64,000 nt of DNA, from contig JAFVGA010000024.1 of the NCBI GenBank assembly GCA_017475235.1, positions 1 through 64,000 of the forward strand. The letters are read 5' to 3'. Source of the stretch: Eubacterium sp. Lineage in GTDB: Bacteria; Bacillota; Clostridia; Lachnospirales; Lachnospiraceae. Numbering within the stretch: position 1 is the first letter of the stretch; each line of letters starts with the position of its first letter. The notes beneath the pieces were generated by a model. The model did not search any database and had not been told where the DNA came from. It was given only the letters and a program-made list of their open reading frames with translations. This document shows positions 23,588-32,608 of this stretch, one piece after another. Position numbers and translations under genes: made by a program.

Positions 23588-24857
23588 AGTGTATAAAAGT
23601 AGTCATTCCTGACTCTGTTTTACCGTATAGTTTTTTAGCGAAAGCTGGTGGTAGGTTAATACAGCCGTGTGAGCCACCAACTAGGTATCTTGTACCTCCG
23701 AATGTTGGTTGCCAAGGGGCGTCGTGGAAGCCTACCCCAGTAGGAGTAAGTCTCATCCAGTAGTCTACCCAAGTCTTGTAGCCTCTACCCTTCAAGTATT
23801 TTCCAGGCTTTCTCTCTGATATATAGAACACACCGACAGGTGTTTGTCTCTTCTTCTTTGGAAGTCCAGTAACAACAGGAGATTGCATAATAATCTTCTT
23901 GCCCTTGTACATCCACATATGCTGTTTTGGAATGCTAACCTCAATCTGAATCTTCGAGTAATGCTTTGGAGCTTCTCTTAGAAGATAAGGCTTTCTGTTG
24001 TCGTGGCTCTTCTTCTTATTATAAGCGCGCTGGATATATGGCATCTCTCGCTCATAGTTTACAGCAGAACCCCAAGTTCCACCTTTAACTTTACGCTTCT
24101 TGCCCTTGTGATCTTTGAATTCCCAGACACCGCCAATAGTGTCGTAAGTTGCAAGTGCCTTGTAGATGATCTTTTGCATCTGAGTTTCATCTACTTTCAC
24201 TTTGCCCTTAACTAGTTTAACAGTGTTGAAGTTATGTCTAATCTCAGCACCATTCTTATATGTAATGTGCCACTTCAAAGGCTTATTAAGTTTCTTCAAA
24301 GTTGGCTCTAAGTCCTCGTCCAAAATCTTAGGCTGCTCCAAGAAATCATAAACTGAAATATTCTCAGCATTGTTTTTCAAACTCTTAACCAAACCTTTAA
24401 CATCAATTTTTGTTCCAAGTTCGGCAGGTCTTATTTTATAGAGTTTTTTACCTTTAACAATCTTTGCATTCTTAGGTTTCTTGTTTCTCTTGTTGTCTTT
24501 CTTTAAAGTCTTTTTAATTTTCTTGTAATCTGCATCGTAAGTGATGCTTACACTTCTATTTCTTCCAGTAAGAGTATCAATTGCCTTTGTGAAAATGTTT
24601 CTATCTTCGATGTCCTTAATGTTGTACTTATACTTGATAAATTTATTATATTTGTCCTCCATGAAGACAGTGTGCGTCGACATTATCTTATTTTGGAACT
24701 CTTGTTTTATGTTTTTATTGCTTAAATAAACGCCATTTACTTTGACGCGTCCGAACACTGACAACAAAATAAGCGCAGCAACAAAAACTACTACCACTAC
24801 GCTTACAGTCACAATGATTTTAATCTTTAATTTTTTCTTACGCTCCCCGCTTGTCAC
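23586..24857 (-). CDS. L,D-transpeptidase with peptidoglycan-binding-like domain
   Basis: This roughly 423-residue membrane-anchored enzyme cross-links or modifies peptidoglycan through an active-site Cys. A membrane helix (KIIVTVSVVVVVFVAALILL) precedes a region like the PG_binding_4 domain (about 60-270), and the C-terminal YkuD domain shows QHMWMYKGKKIIMQSPVVTG, then HDAPWQPTFGG and the catalytic GGSHGCINLPP. Start choice: a GTG at 24857 lies 11 nt behind GGAG, while the in-frame GTG at 24887 has no ribosome site. It follows argD by a short gap without a terminator, so read-through from the arginine operon is possible. Confidence 0.88.
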   Translation of the reverse strand: MTSGERKKKLKIKIIVTVSVVVVVFVAALILLSVFGRVKVNGVYLSNKNIKQEFQNKIMSTHTVFMEDKYNKFIKYKYNIKDIEDRNIFTKAIDTLTGRNRSVSITYDADYKKIKKTLKKDNKRNKKPKNAKIVKGKKLYKIRPAELGTKIDVKGLVKSLKNNAENISVYDFLEQPKILDEDLEPTLKKLNKPLKWHITYKNGAEIRHNFNTVKLVKGKVKVDETQMQKIIYKALATYDTIGGVWEFKDHKGKKRKVKGGTWGSAVNYEREMPYIQRAYNKKKSHDNRKPYLLREAPKHYSKIQIEVSIPKQHMWMYKGKKIIMQSPVVTGLPKKKRQTPVGVFYISERKPGKYLKGRGYKTWVDYWMRLTPTGVGFHDAPWQPTFGGTRYLVGGSHGCINLPPAFAKKLYGKTESGMTTFIH

Positions 24858-24901
24858 TATTTTTATATCTCCAAAATTATTAAACACTTAACTAATATAA
24901 T

Positions 24902-26095
24902 TTATAATATTTTTCTTAAAATATCAATCATATTTTCTATATTTTTTTCATTAATTATTAGCGGAGGAAGCATACGTAGCACATTGCCTCCAGCACTGAT
25001 AACTACTAGGCCCTGGGCGATTGCCTCATTCACAATATCACCCACTGGATCACGTAGAACTAGACCCTGCATAAGACCCATTCCTTTACGACTTTCAACC
25101 GAGCGAAATTCGAAAACTAGTTTCTCCAATTCCTGCTCTAAATAATCTCCCATCACCTTAGCGTGTTCCACTATCAAGTCCTCTTCGAAGATGTCGAAAA
25201 CCTTGCTAACAACTGATGTAACTAATGGATTACCACCGTAAGTTGTTCCGTGATCTCCAGGAACTAAGGTGTCCATACATTTCTCGCCACACACGAATGC
25301 ACCTACAGGTACACCACAACCAAGTGCCTTAGCACAAGTCACAATGTCTGGCTTTATTCCAAAGTGTTCATAGGCAAACATCTTTCCAGTTCTGCCCATT
25401 CCACATTGAATTTCATCGCAAATCATTAGGATGTCTTTTTCGTCGCAAAGCTCGCGGATACCTTTGATGAAAGATTCATTGGCTGGTGTCACACCACCTT
25501 CGCCTTGGACGCACTCAACTATAATTGCGCAAGTTTTATCAGTCACTAGTTCTTTGACGCTGTCTAGGTTATTAAATTCTGCAAACTTAACGTTATCTGA
25601 ATCAGTTAAGAATGGCTTGCGGTAACTGTCAGTTCCAGTAATCTCAAGCGCACCCTTCGTACGACCATGGAATGAATTGTCCATCGCAATAACTTCGTAA
25701 CCTTGACTAAACTCATCGTTAGTCTTTTCATCACTCTTGTCATAAGCATAACGCTTTGCAACTTTTAGCGCGCCTTCCACAGCCTCTGCCCCACTGTTTG
25801 TGAAGAATGCTTTCTTCAAGCCTGTAGCTTTCACAAGTTTTTCAGCAGCATCTGCCTGTGGTTTGTTATAGAAAAGATTTGATGTGTGAAGCAAAAGTTC
25901 ACTCTGCTCTTTAATCACACTAGTTAGCTTCTCATTTCCATAACCTAATGAGCAAACACCGATGCCCGATGCAAAGTCCAAGTACTCTTTGCCGTTTTCA
26001 TCGTACAAAAACACACCCTCGCCCTTTTCAAAAACAACAGGGAAACGGTTATATGTGTGTATTAAGTTTTGCTCTGCTTTATCTATATAATTCAT
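24902..26095 (-). CDS. argD: Acetylornithine aminotransferase
   Basis: This 397-residue class-III PLP aminotransferase converts N-acetylglutamate semialdehyde to N-acetylornithine. Features: TNSGAEAVEGALK near 99-111, SFHGRTKGALEITG, the CDEIQCGMGRTG motif near 226-237 and PLP lysine K256 in VTCAKALGCGVPVG. Its ATG directly follows the argB stop (TAAATG), with the ribosome site AAAGGA inside argB. Last biosynthetic gene of argCJBD. Confidence 0.95.
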   Translation of the reverse strand: MNYIDKAEQNLIHTYNRFPVVFEKGEGVFLYDENGKEYLDFASGIGVCSLGYGNEKLTSVIKEQSELLLHTSNLFYNKPQADAAEKLVKATGLKKAFFTNSGAEAVEGALKVAKRYAYDKSDEKTNDEFSQGYEVIAMDNSFHGRTKGALEITGTDSYRKPFLTDSDNVKFAEFNNLDSVKELVTDKTCAIIVECVQGEGGVTPANESFIKGIRELCDEKDILMICDEIQCGMGRTGKMFAYEHFGIKPDIVTCAKALGCGVPVGAFVCGEKCMDTLVPGDHGTTYGGNPLVTSVVSKVFDIFEEDLIVEHAKVMGDYLEQELEKLVFEFRSVESRKGMGLMQGLVLRDPVGDIVNEAIAQGLVVISAGGNVLRMLPPLIINEKNIENMIDILRKIL

Positions 26096-27025
26096 TTACT
26101 TTTCCTTTATCTCTTCTTTGTAGAACTTCTCATCGTCATCGTTTAGAAGCGCTGTACCAATACCTTTGTTAGTGAAGATCTCAAGTAAGATACAGTGTGG
26201 AATTCGTCCGTCCAAGATATGGACACGAGATACTCCGTTTTCTATTGCTTCTATACAGTTCTTAATCTTTGGAATCATTCCACCTGAAATTGTTCCATCT
26301 TTGATTAATTTCTTTGCTTCTGTAACTGTCATCTCCGAAATCACTGAATCAGTATCTTCAGGATCCATCAAAACACCTTCAGTGTCTGTTAGGAATGCTA
26401 ACTTCTCAGCCTTCACCGCTTCGGCAATAGCTGATGCAGCATCGTCTGCGTTTATATTGTATGCTTCAAAGTCATCATCAAGTCCGATTGGACAAACAAT
26501 TGGAAGGAAGTCCTTCTCAATCAAGTCTAGCAAAATTTCTGTACTAACTGATTTTACAGTTCCAACATATCCAATATCCTCACCGTGAGATAGTTTCTTC
26601 TCAACGCTTAGAAGGTTTCCATCTTTACCGCTGATACCGATCGCACGCACACCAAGCTTTTCAACCATCTGAACAAGCTGTTTATTCACTTTGTTAAGAA
26701 CCATCTCTGCTGCTTCTAGTGTTTCTTCGTCGGTGACGCGAAGACCGTTTACAAACTCAGTCTCCATGCCCATCTTGTCGATGTGTTTGCTGATAGCCTT
26801 GCCACCACCGTGCACGATGATAGGTTTGAAACCAACAAGTTTAAGAAGTGTAACGTCCTGGATTACATTTGTCATAAAGTCTTCGTCCAACATTGCACTT
26901 CCGCCATATTTCACCACAATGATTTTTCTATTAAAACGCTGAATGTAAGGAAGCGCCTCAATAAGTACGTCCGCCTTTTCAATCAACTTATCCATTTTTA
27001 TATCTTTGTTGCCCTTCATTATCAT
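26096..27025 (-). CDS. argB: Acetylglutamate kinase
   Basis: A 309-residue amino-acid kinase phosphorylating N-acetylglutamate. Typical stretches are [12 protein letters not shown] (phosphate-binding Lys/Gly), [52 protein letters not shown] and the C-terminal [22 protein letters not shown]; a second ATG two codons later is possible. In arginine-inhibited versions the N-terminal extension is longer; here there is a short extension of about 20 residues, so feedback control cannot be judged. Confidence 0.95.
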   Translation of the reverse strand: MIMKGNKDIKMDKLIEKADVLIEALPYIQRFNRKIIVVKYGGSAMLDEDFMTNVIQDVTLLKLVGFKPIIVHGGGKAISKHIDKMGMETEFVNGLRVTDEETLEAAEMVLNKVNKQLVQMVEKLGVRAIGISGKDGNLLSVEKKLSHGEDIGYVGTVKSVSTEILLDLIEKDFLPIVCPIGLDDDFEAYNINADDAASAIAEAVKAEKLAFLTDTEGVLMDPEDTDSVISEMTVTEAKKLIKDGTISGGMIPKIKNCIEAIENGVSRVHILDGRIPHCILLEIFTNKGIGTALLNDDDEKFYKEEIKEK

Positions 27026-27040
27026 GGCTTAATCCTCCAA

Positions 27041-28264
27041 TTAACTTCTGTAGTCTGCATTTATGCTTACATACTCATGTGTCAAATCACAACCCCAAGC
27101 TGTAGCCTTCTCTTCGCCCATCTTCATATCGCAAGTTACTGTAACAGCATCCTCCGACAAAATCTTAGTGGCTGTTTCTTCACTGTAATCAGTAGCCACG
27201 CCGTTTTCTACTATAACTATTTGTCCAGCCGCACTAGTGAAGAAGATGTCTATCTTTTCTGGATCAAAGTCCACACCAGCATAACCTAGTGCGCACATAA
27301 TTCTTCCCCAGTTTGCGTCGTGTCCACAAATTGCTGCCTTTGTAAGAGACGATGAAACAACTGACTTTGCTAACTTAACAGCGTTTTCCTTTGTGTCAGC
27401 GTGTCTTACCTTAACTTCGAATAGTGCTGTGGCACCTTCGCCGTCGCCGGCAATCATTTTACTTAGTTCAACGTTTACAGCGTGAAGTGCGTTTACAAAT
27501 TCTTCGTAGTCCTTATCTTTCTTTGTTATTTCTTTGTTATCCGCAAGGCCGTTAGCGAGAATCAAAACTGTATCGTTAGTTGATGTGTCGCCATCCACCG
27601 AAATCATATTGTAAGAATCTTTCACGCTGTCTGATAGAGCCTCGTATAGCAACTCTTTTGAGATATTCACATCAGTAGTTAGGAAAGATAGCATTGTACA
27701 CATGTTTGGATGAATCATTCCTGATCCCTTACACATACCACCAATCTTGCACTGCTTTCCTGCTACTCTAAACTCGTATGCCACTTCCTTAGGTTTTGTG
27801 TCAGTAGTCATAATGGCTTCAGCCGCCAAGTGTCCACCGTCCTCTGACTCATCAAGAGTAATGCTAAGCATCTGGATTCCGGCTTCAATCTTATCCATTG
27901 GAAGCTGCTGACCAATCACGCCCGTCGAAGTAACCAAAACTTCGTTCTCATCTATCTGCAAGTTCTCAGCTACTAATTTGGCAGTCTGCTCGCAGTAGTC
28001 CATTCCCTCTTTACCAGTACAAGCATTTGCAACACCACTGTTACAAACGATGGCTTGAGCAAAATCGTTTTCAAAGATTTGCTTTTGGTCAAACAATACT
28101 GGCGCAGCCTTTACTACGTTTGTAGTAAATGTTCCTGCTGCTTTCGCTGGAACGTGGCTCTTTATCATAGCCATATCTGTATTTTCTTTTTTAATCCCTG
28201 CGTGAACACCCATTGCCGAAAAGCCAAGTGGTGCTGTCACGCCACCTTCTGTTTTAAAATGCAT
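27041..28264 (-). CDS. argJ: Bifunctional glutamate N-acetyltransferase / ornithine acetyltransferase
   Basis: A 407-residue ArgJ, which recycles the acetyl group from N-acetylornithine to glutamate and can also acetylate glutamate from acetyl-CoA. The self-cleavage region is visible as GGMCKGSGMIHPNMCTMLSF and the nucleophile Thr lies in the IAGDGEGATALFEV context; NDTVLILANG and GHDANWGRIMCALG are also typical. The start at 28264 (MHFKTEGGVTAPLGF) fits the family and has AAGGA upstream, 10 nt after argC ends. With ArgJ present, no separate argA/argE is needed for the cycle. Confidence 0.95.
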   Translation of the reverse strand: MHFKTEGGVTAPLGFSAMGVHAGIKKENTDMAMIKSHVPAKAAGTFTTNVVKAAPVLFDQKQIFENDFAQAIVCNSGVANACTGKEGMDYCEQTAKLVAENLQIDENEVLVTSTGVIGQQLPMDKIEAGIQMLSITLDESEDGGHLAAEAIMTTDTKPKEVAYEFRVAGKQCKIGGMCKGSGMIHPNMCTMLSFLTTDVNISKELLYEALSDSVKDSYNMISVDGDTSTNDTVLILANGLADNKEITKKDKDYEEFVNALHAVNVELSKMIAGDGEGATALFEVKVRHADTKENAVKLAKSVVSSSLTKAAICGHDANWGRIMCALGYAGVDFDPEKIDIFFTSAAGQIVIVENGVATDYSEETATKILSEDAVTVTCDMKMGEEKATAWGCDLTHEYVSINADYRS

Positions 28265-28274
28265 ATCTAATCCT

Positions 28275-29315
28275 TTACACACTGCTTGGCACCAAGTCGA
28301 TTCCCATCTCCTCTGGTAGTCCAAACATTATATTCATATTTTGAACCGCTTGTCCTGCTGCTCCCTTAACTAAGTTGTCAAGCGCGCCCATCATTACAAT
28401 TCGGTTTGTTCTCTCATCTATCTTGAAGTTAATGTCTGTGTAGTTACTATTTGCTACAAAGCGTGTCTCTGGACAAAGGTCTGTGTCGAGCACGCGGATG
28501 AACTTCTCATCTTTGTAGTACTTGTCGTAAATCGCTTTAACTTCATCGTAAGTTACATCTGCAGTCAAATCAGCGTAAGCTGTAACCAAGATTCCTCTTT
28601 GCATTGGAACAAGGTGTGGAGTGAAGTTAATCACAACGCTCTTTCCTGCTGCGTAACTTAGTTGCTCTTCAATCTCTGGTGTATGGCGATGTGTTGTAAC
28701 GCCATACGCCTTGATGTTCTCATTTACTTCGCAGAAGAGGTTTGCAACCTTTGCACCACGTCCTGCGCCTGTAGTTCCTGACTTAGCATCCACAATGATT
28801 GACTTAGGATCAATAAGTCCTTCCTTAACCAATGGATAAATTGAAAGAATACTACAAGTTGTGTAGCAACCAGGGTTAGCAATAAGTCTTGCATCCTTAG
28901 TCTTGTCACGGTTGATCTCACAAAGTCCGTATACTGCCTCTTCAATATACTCTGGACTCTCATGCTTGATTCCGTACCACTTCTCGTAAGTCTCAACATC
29001 TTTTATTCTAAAGTCAGCGCTAAGGTCGATTACCTTGCACTTACTTAAAACGTCCTCGTTAATAATCTTTGAACATAGGCCCTGAGGTGTAGCTGTAAAA
29101 ATCACATCCACCTTGTCAGCCAACTCGTCAATATTGTCACCTAGGCATTTCTCATCCACCAACTCAAACATATTTCGATACACGCTAGCAAAAGGTTCGC
29201 CCTCGAATGACTTTGAGCCAAACCATACTACTTCCGCTTCTGGGTGGTTCTGTATTAACTTTACAATTTCGGCTCCAGCGTAACCTGTTGAACCAATAAT
29301 ACCTACTTTAATCAT
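28275..29315 (-). CDS. argC: N-acetyl-gamma-glutamyl-phosphate reductase
   Basis: A 346-residue NADPH-dependent enzyme reducing N-acetylglutamyl phosphate to the semialdehyde. The nucleotide-binding start MIKVGIIGSTGYAGAEIVKL and the catalytic Cys in IANPGCYTTCSIL are clear, as is the HRHTPEIEEQL motif. First gene of argCJBD, with GGAGG before the ATG and a TTGCAT-17-TATAAT promoter at 29408-29436 next to arginine-box-like sequences. Confidence 0.95.
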   Translation of the reverse strand: MIKVGIIGSTGYAGAEIVKLIQNHPEAEVVWFGSKSFEGEPFASVYRNMFELVDEKCLGDNIDELADKVDVIFTATPQGLCSKIINEDVLSKCKVIDLSADFRIKDVETYEKWYGIKHESPEYIEEAVYGLCEINRDKTKDARLIANPGCYTTCSILSIYPLVKEGLIDPKSIIVDAKSGTTGAGRGAKVANLFCEVNENIKAYGVTTHRHTPEIEEQLSYAAGKSVVINFTPHLVPMQRGILVTAYADLTADVTYDEVKAIYDKYYKDEKFIRVLDTDLCPETRFVANSNYTDINFKIDERTNRIVMMGALDNLVKGAAGQAVQNMNIMFGLPEEMGIDLVPSSV

Positions 29316-29407
29316 AGTAACCTCCTATGTGTCCCCGACAAAGAATAAACCATTTTCCTACTATATACAAGCAAAAATTTCTTCTATTATATGAACACAC
29401 TGCGAGA

Positions 29408-29436
29408 ATTATACACTATTTATGTATATTATGCAA
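29408..29436 (-). promoter_or_regulatory. argC operon promoter
   Basis: On the minus strand TTGCAT (29431-29436), 17 nt, TATAAT (29408-29413). Its -35 box is identical to that of the opposing argG promoter. Confidence 0.85.
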
Positions 29437-29495
29437 GGTTTTTGCATAAAATATGCATAATTTATGAATATTATACAAAAATATTCATTTTTCAC
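29437..29495. promoter_or_regulatory. Arginine-box-like operator region between argC and argG
   Basis: The 59 nt between the two outward-facing promoters hold GCATAAAATATGCATAA (29454-29470 region), TATGAATATTATACA and ATATTCATTTTTCA, which resemble the degenerate ArgR/AhrC box (TGAAT-AT-rich-ATTCA). A bound hexamer here would control both directions. The assignment rests on motif resemblance plus the genes flanking it. Confidence 0.65.
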
Positions 29496-29524
29496 TTGCA
29501 TTTTATGCATAATTGTTGTATATT
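29496..29524 (+). promoter_or_regulatory. argG promoter
   Basis: TTGCAT (29496-29501), 17 nt, TATATT (29519-29524). The spacer repeats ATGCATAA seen in the central operator region. Confidence 0.85.
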
Positions 29525-29566
29525 AATCACCGTTGTAAGAAAAACGTTTTTATGGAGGAAAGAAAA

Positions 29567-30787
29567 ATGGCTAAAGAAAAAGTTGTATTAGCTTATTCAG
29601 GAGGACTTGATACTACTGCTATCATCCCTTGGTTAAAGGAAAACTATGATTACGAAGTTATATGCTGCTGCATAGACTGTGGACAGGAAGAAGAGTTAGA
29701 CGGTCTTGAGGAAAGAGCAAAATACTCAGGCGCTGCTAAGCTTTATATTGAAGATATCTGTGATGACTTCGCAGAAAACTACATTATGCCTTGTGTTCAG
29801 GCTGGCTCAGTATATGAGAATAAATATTTACTAGGTACATCAATGGCTAGACCTGGTATCGCTGCTAAACTAGTTGAAGTTGCTAGAAAAGAAGGTGCTA
29901 GCGCTATTTGCCACGGTGCTACTGGTAAAGGAAACGATCAGATTCGTTTTGAATTAGGAATTAAGGCTTTGGCTCCAGACTTAAAGATTATCGCTGCTTG
30001 GCGTGATGACAAGTGGGATATGGATTCTCGTGAGTCAGAGATTGAATATTGTAAGGCTCATGGCATCGACCTTCCATTCAACGCAGACCAAAGCTACAGC
30101 CGTGACCGTAACCTATGGCACATTAGCCACGAAGGTTTGGAATTAGAAGATCCAGCAAACGAGCCAAACTACGATCACCTACTTGTTCTTGGTGTTTCTC
30201 CAGAGAAAGCTCCAGAGGAAGGTGAATACGTAACAATGACATTTGAAAAGGGTGTTCCTACTTCTGTCAATGGCGAAGAAATGAAGGTTGCTGACATCAT
30301 CAGAAAACTTAACGAACTTGGCGGAAAGCATGGTATTGGTATCATCGACATCGTCGAAAACCGTGTAGTAGGTATGAAGTCTCGTGGTGTATACGAAACA
30401 CCAGGCGGAACTATCCTTATGGAAGCACACGACCAGTTAGAAGAGTTAGTACTTGACCGTGCTACTATGAACTTCAAGAAGGCTGTTGCTGAGAAGTTAG
30501 CACAGGTTGTATATGAGGGAACATGGTTCACTCCACTTCGTGAAGCACTTCAGGCTTTCACTGAGAAGACTCAGGAAAATGTTACTGGTGAAGTTAAGTT
30601 CAAACTTTACAAAGGAAACATTATCAAAGCTGGTACTACTTCTCCATATTCACTATATAGCGAATCACTTGCATCATTCACTACTGGCGATCTATACGAC
30701 CACCACGATGCAGAAGGATTTATCCAGTTATTCGGATTGCCACTTCAAGTTCGTGCTATGAAAAAGGCTAAATTGGAAGATAAATAA
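29567..30787 (+). CDS. argG: Argininosuccinate synthase
   Basis: A 406-residue ATP-dependent ligase joining citrulline and aspartate. The P-loop-like VVLAYSGGLDTTAIIPWL is at the N-terminus, and CHGATGKGNDQIRFELG and the SYSRDRNLWHISHEG stretch are typical. The start at 29567 follows GGAGG by 8 nt and gives MAKEKVVLAYSGG. Divergent from argCJBD and sharing its control region; argH is not in the window. The structured element at 30797 begins 10 nt after its stop. Confidence 0.96.
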   Translation: MAKEKVVLAYSGGLDTTAIIPWLKENYDYEVICCCIDCGQEEELDGLEERAKYSGAAKLYIEDICDDFAENYIMPCVQAGSVYENKYLLGTSMARPGIAAKLVEVARKEGASAICHGATGKGNDQIRFELGIKALAPDLKIIAAWRDDKWDMDSRESEIEYCKAHGIDLPFNADQSYSRDRNLWHISHEGLELEDPANEPNYDHLLVLGVSPEKAPEEGEYVTMTFEKGVPTSVNGEEMKVADIIRKLNELGGKHGIGIIDIVENRVVGMKSRGVYETPGGTILMEAHDQLEELVLDRATMNFKKAVAEKLAQVVYEGTWFTPLREALQAFTEKTQENVTGEVKFKLYKGNIIKAGTTSPYSLYSESLASFTTGDLYDHHDAEGFIQLFGLPLQVRAMKKAKLEDK

Positions 30788-30796
30788 AAAACAGCA

Positions 30797-31017
30797 GAAA
30801 CAGTGATTAAAAATGGCTTCGAGATGATACTTCATAGTAATCACTGCTCGAAAAACCATTACGGGTACAGAACTCAAAAGAACGAGTATTCTTGATGAAT
30901 ACTCGTTCTTGTTCGTTCCGAAAAGTTTTTTGGTGAAAACTTTTCGCCTCTATGCTTCTTCTCGCACTGATTAATGAACTATATCATCTCTGCAGATTAT
31001 TTTTAATAACTTGTTTC
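30797..31017. ncRNA. Structured element copy A (candidate novel RNA or structured repeat)
   Basis: This 221-nt intergenic segment folds end to end. P0: 30797-30814 with 30999-31017 (17 bp, one mismatch, one bulge). P1: 30821-30829 with 30982-30990 (9 bp). P2: TTCAT-AG-TAATCA (30831-30843) with TGATTAATGAA (30968-30978), AG bulged. P3: 30847-30865 with 30947-30965, imperfect. Junction GGGTAC (30863-30868). P4: base GAAC/GTTC (30870-30873 with 30915-30918), then 13 bp (30879-30891 with 30897-30909). P5: 11 bp (30919-30929 with 30936-30946) with loop TTGGTG. Copy B at 35288 has the same plan with different stem sequences. Strand of transcription unknown. Confidence 0.6.
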
Positions 31018-31136
31018 TCTTATTTTTAATAACTCTTCTATTCATCTTCCTTGCCCAATAAGTGTAGAATTAAAGCAAGATTTATAGTAAAATAATAGGG
31101 ACTATGGGATTTGGAAAATCTCGCACGGAGGGTGAT
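31018..31136 (+). promoter_or_regulatory. AT-rich upstream region of the glycosylation operon
   Basis: Together with element A this completes the 349-nt gap between argG and the glycosyltransferase. It is AT-rich with several A/T -10-like words (TAGAAT, TATAGT, TAAAAT near 31065-31095) but no convincing -35 at the right spacing, so I place no exact promoter. It ends with the ribosome binding site CGGAGGGTGAT. Confidence 0.35.
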
Positions 31137-32072
31137 ATGAACACAGTTGATGTGGTAATTCCTTGTTATAACGAGGAAGCGGTTTTAAATATGTTTTATG
31201 ATGAGTCAAGTAAGATTTTTGACTCTCTTTCAAACTACCAATTTAGATATATCTTTGTGAATGACGGAAGCAAAGATAAGACTCTAGATGTATTAAGAGC
31301 ACTTGCTCAAAAAGATCGCAGAGTTAAGTACATATCATTTTCTAGAAACTTCGGCAAAGAGTCTGCTATGTATGCAGGTTTAGTTAATACTACTGCTGAC
31401 TTAGTAGTTATTATGGATGCTGATTTAGAGCACCCACCAAAGTTAATACCAGAAATGCTTGAGAAGATCGAGGAAGGATACGATTCAGTAGCTGCTATGC
31501 GTAACAAACGTAGACGCGGTATTAAATCGGCATTCTCCTCTCTTTTTTATAAGATAAGTAATAGATTTACAGATGTTGAGATGAAACAGAATACTCAAGA
31601 CTATAGAATGATGACTAGACAGATGGTTGATTCTATTCTTCAGATGACCGAGACACAGAGATTTACCAAAGGAATCTTTGCTTGGGTTGGTTTTGAGACT
31701 GCATGGATCGAGCACGAAGACGTTGAACGTCCAGCTGGTGAATCTAAATGGGGTTTTGGTTCTCTATTCAAATATGCAATCAGAGGAATCACAAACTTCT
31801 CTATCTCACCACTACGTTTCTTAACAGTTTCAGGATTGTTTATTTCATTCTTGGCGTTTGTGGCAATCATTGTTGCTTTGATTAGAAGATTTGCTTTTGG
31901 CATCACAGGTTCAGACGGATTTACTATTATTCTTATCGCTATCCTATTCCTAGGTGGTATTGTCGAGATGTCACTTGGAATTTTAGGTGAATATATTGCA
32001 AACATTTATTTAGAGACAAAAGATAGACCTATTTATATTACTAAAGAATCTAATATAGAGGATGTTAAATAA
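31137..32072 (+). CDS. GtrB/CsbB-type polyprenyl-phosphate glycosyltransferase
   Basis: A 311-residue GT2-family enzyme: the GT-A domain starts VDVVIPCYNEEAVL, has the VNDGSKDKT motif, the metal-binding DADLEHPP and QDYRMMTR, and is followed by two C-terminal membrane helices (about 230-300). Such enzymes load a sugar onto undecaprenyl phosphate at the inner membrane face (DPM1/GtrB/CsbB). The start at 31137 has a strong GGAGG. Directly coupled (TAATG) to a GtrA/GtcA flippase and then YfhO, forming a three-component glycosylation system. Confidence 0.92.
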   Translation: MNTVDVVIPCYNEEAVLNMFYDESSKIFDSLSNYQFRYIFVNDGSKDKTLDVLRALAQKDRRVKYISFSRNFGKESAMYAGLVNTTADLVVIMDADLEHPPKLIPEMLEKIEEGYDSVAAMRNKRRRGIKSAFSSLFYKISNRFTDVEMKQNTQDYRMMTRQMVDSILQMTETQRFTKGIFAWVGFETAWIEHEDVERPAGESKWGFGSLFKYAIRGITNFSISPLRFLTVSGLFISFLAFVAIIVALIRRFAFGITGSDGFTIILIAILFLGGIVEMSLGILGEYIANIYLETKDRPIYITKESNIEDVK

Positions 32073-32608
32073 TGCAGTTACACTTGGACAAACAAAAACT
32101 AGCGGAGAATAACCTGTTCGTAAGAAACGTTGTAAGATTTCGAACATTTCTCCTAAGACATTTCAAGAACGAAAAAATCAGAACCCTTATCTGGGGTCTG
32201 ATTAGTGCTGAAATGGTTTTATATATGCTCTTCGGCGCGGGCACTGCTATTGTCGACTTCGCAACTTTTGCTATTCTTCAGGCAGTATTTGGCGTTGAGC
32301 CTATGATTGCTCATACTGTTTCTACTATCCTCGCAATTCTATTCGCTTATATTACAAACCGAATTTGGGTATTTAAGAGTCCTAAACTCGGTTTCAAGAA
32401 AATGTTTTTCGAGTTCTTGAAGTTTTCCGAAGCTAGAATCGGAACTTACTTTATGACTCTACTTATTCTATTCATCGATAAGATGACTTTTAATCATCCA
32501 AAAACAGCTAAAATGATCGGTCTTGTTTTGACCGTTATCTTGAATTATATATTTAGTAAATTATTTATATTTAGTAAAAAGGAGACTAAAGAAAATGAAG
32601 AGAGCTAA
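32072..32608 (+). CDS. GtrA/GtcA-family membrane protein (lipid-sugar flippase candidate)
   Basis: This 178-residue protein has four hydrophobic helices and the GtrA-like motifs FLxFGxGTAIVDFATFAIL and HTVSTILAILFAYITNRIWVF, plus the C-terminal VILNYIFSKLFIF. GtrA-like proteins are thought to move the polyprenyl-linked sugar across the membrane. It starts on the stop codon of the glycosyltransferase (TAATG) and overlaps the YfhO gene by 14 nt, so the three products are made together. Confidence 0.88.
   Translation: MQLHLDKQKLAENNLFVRNVVRFRTFLLRHFKNEKIRTLIWGLISAEMVLYMLFGAGTAIVDFATFAILQAVFGVEPMIAHTVSTILAILFAYITNRIWVFKSPKLGFKKMFFEFLKFSEARIGTYFMTLLILFIDKMTFNHPKTAKMIGLVLTVILNYIFSKLFIFSKKETKENEES

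Noticed and set aside
30788..31136. Prophage attachment site or insertion sequence remnant between argG and the glycosyltransferase
   Set aside because: No transposase or integrase fragment and no target-site repeats; the nested stems match element B and explain the segment better.
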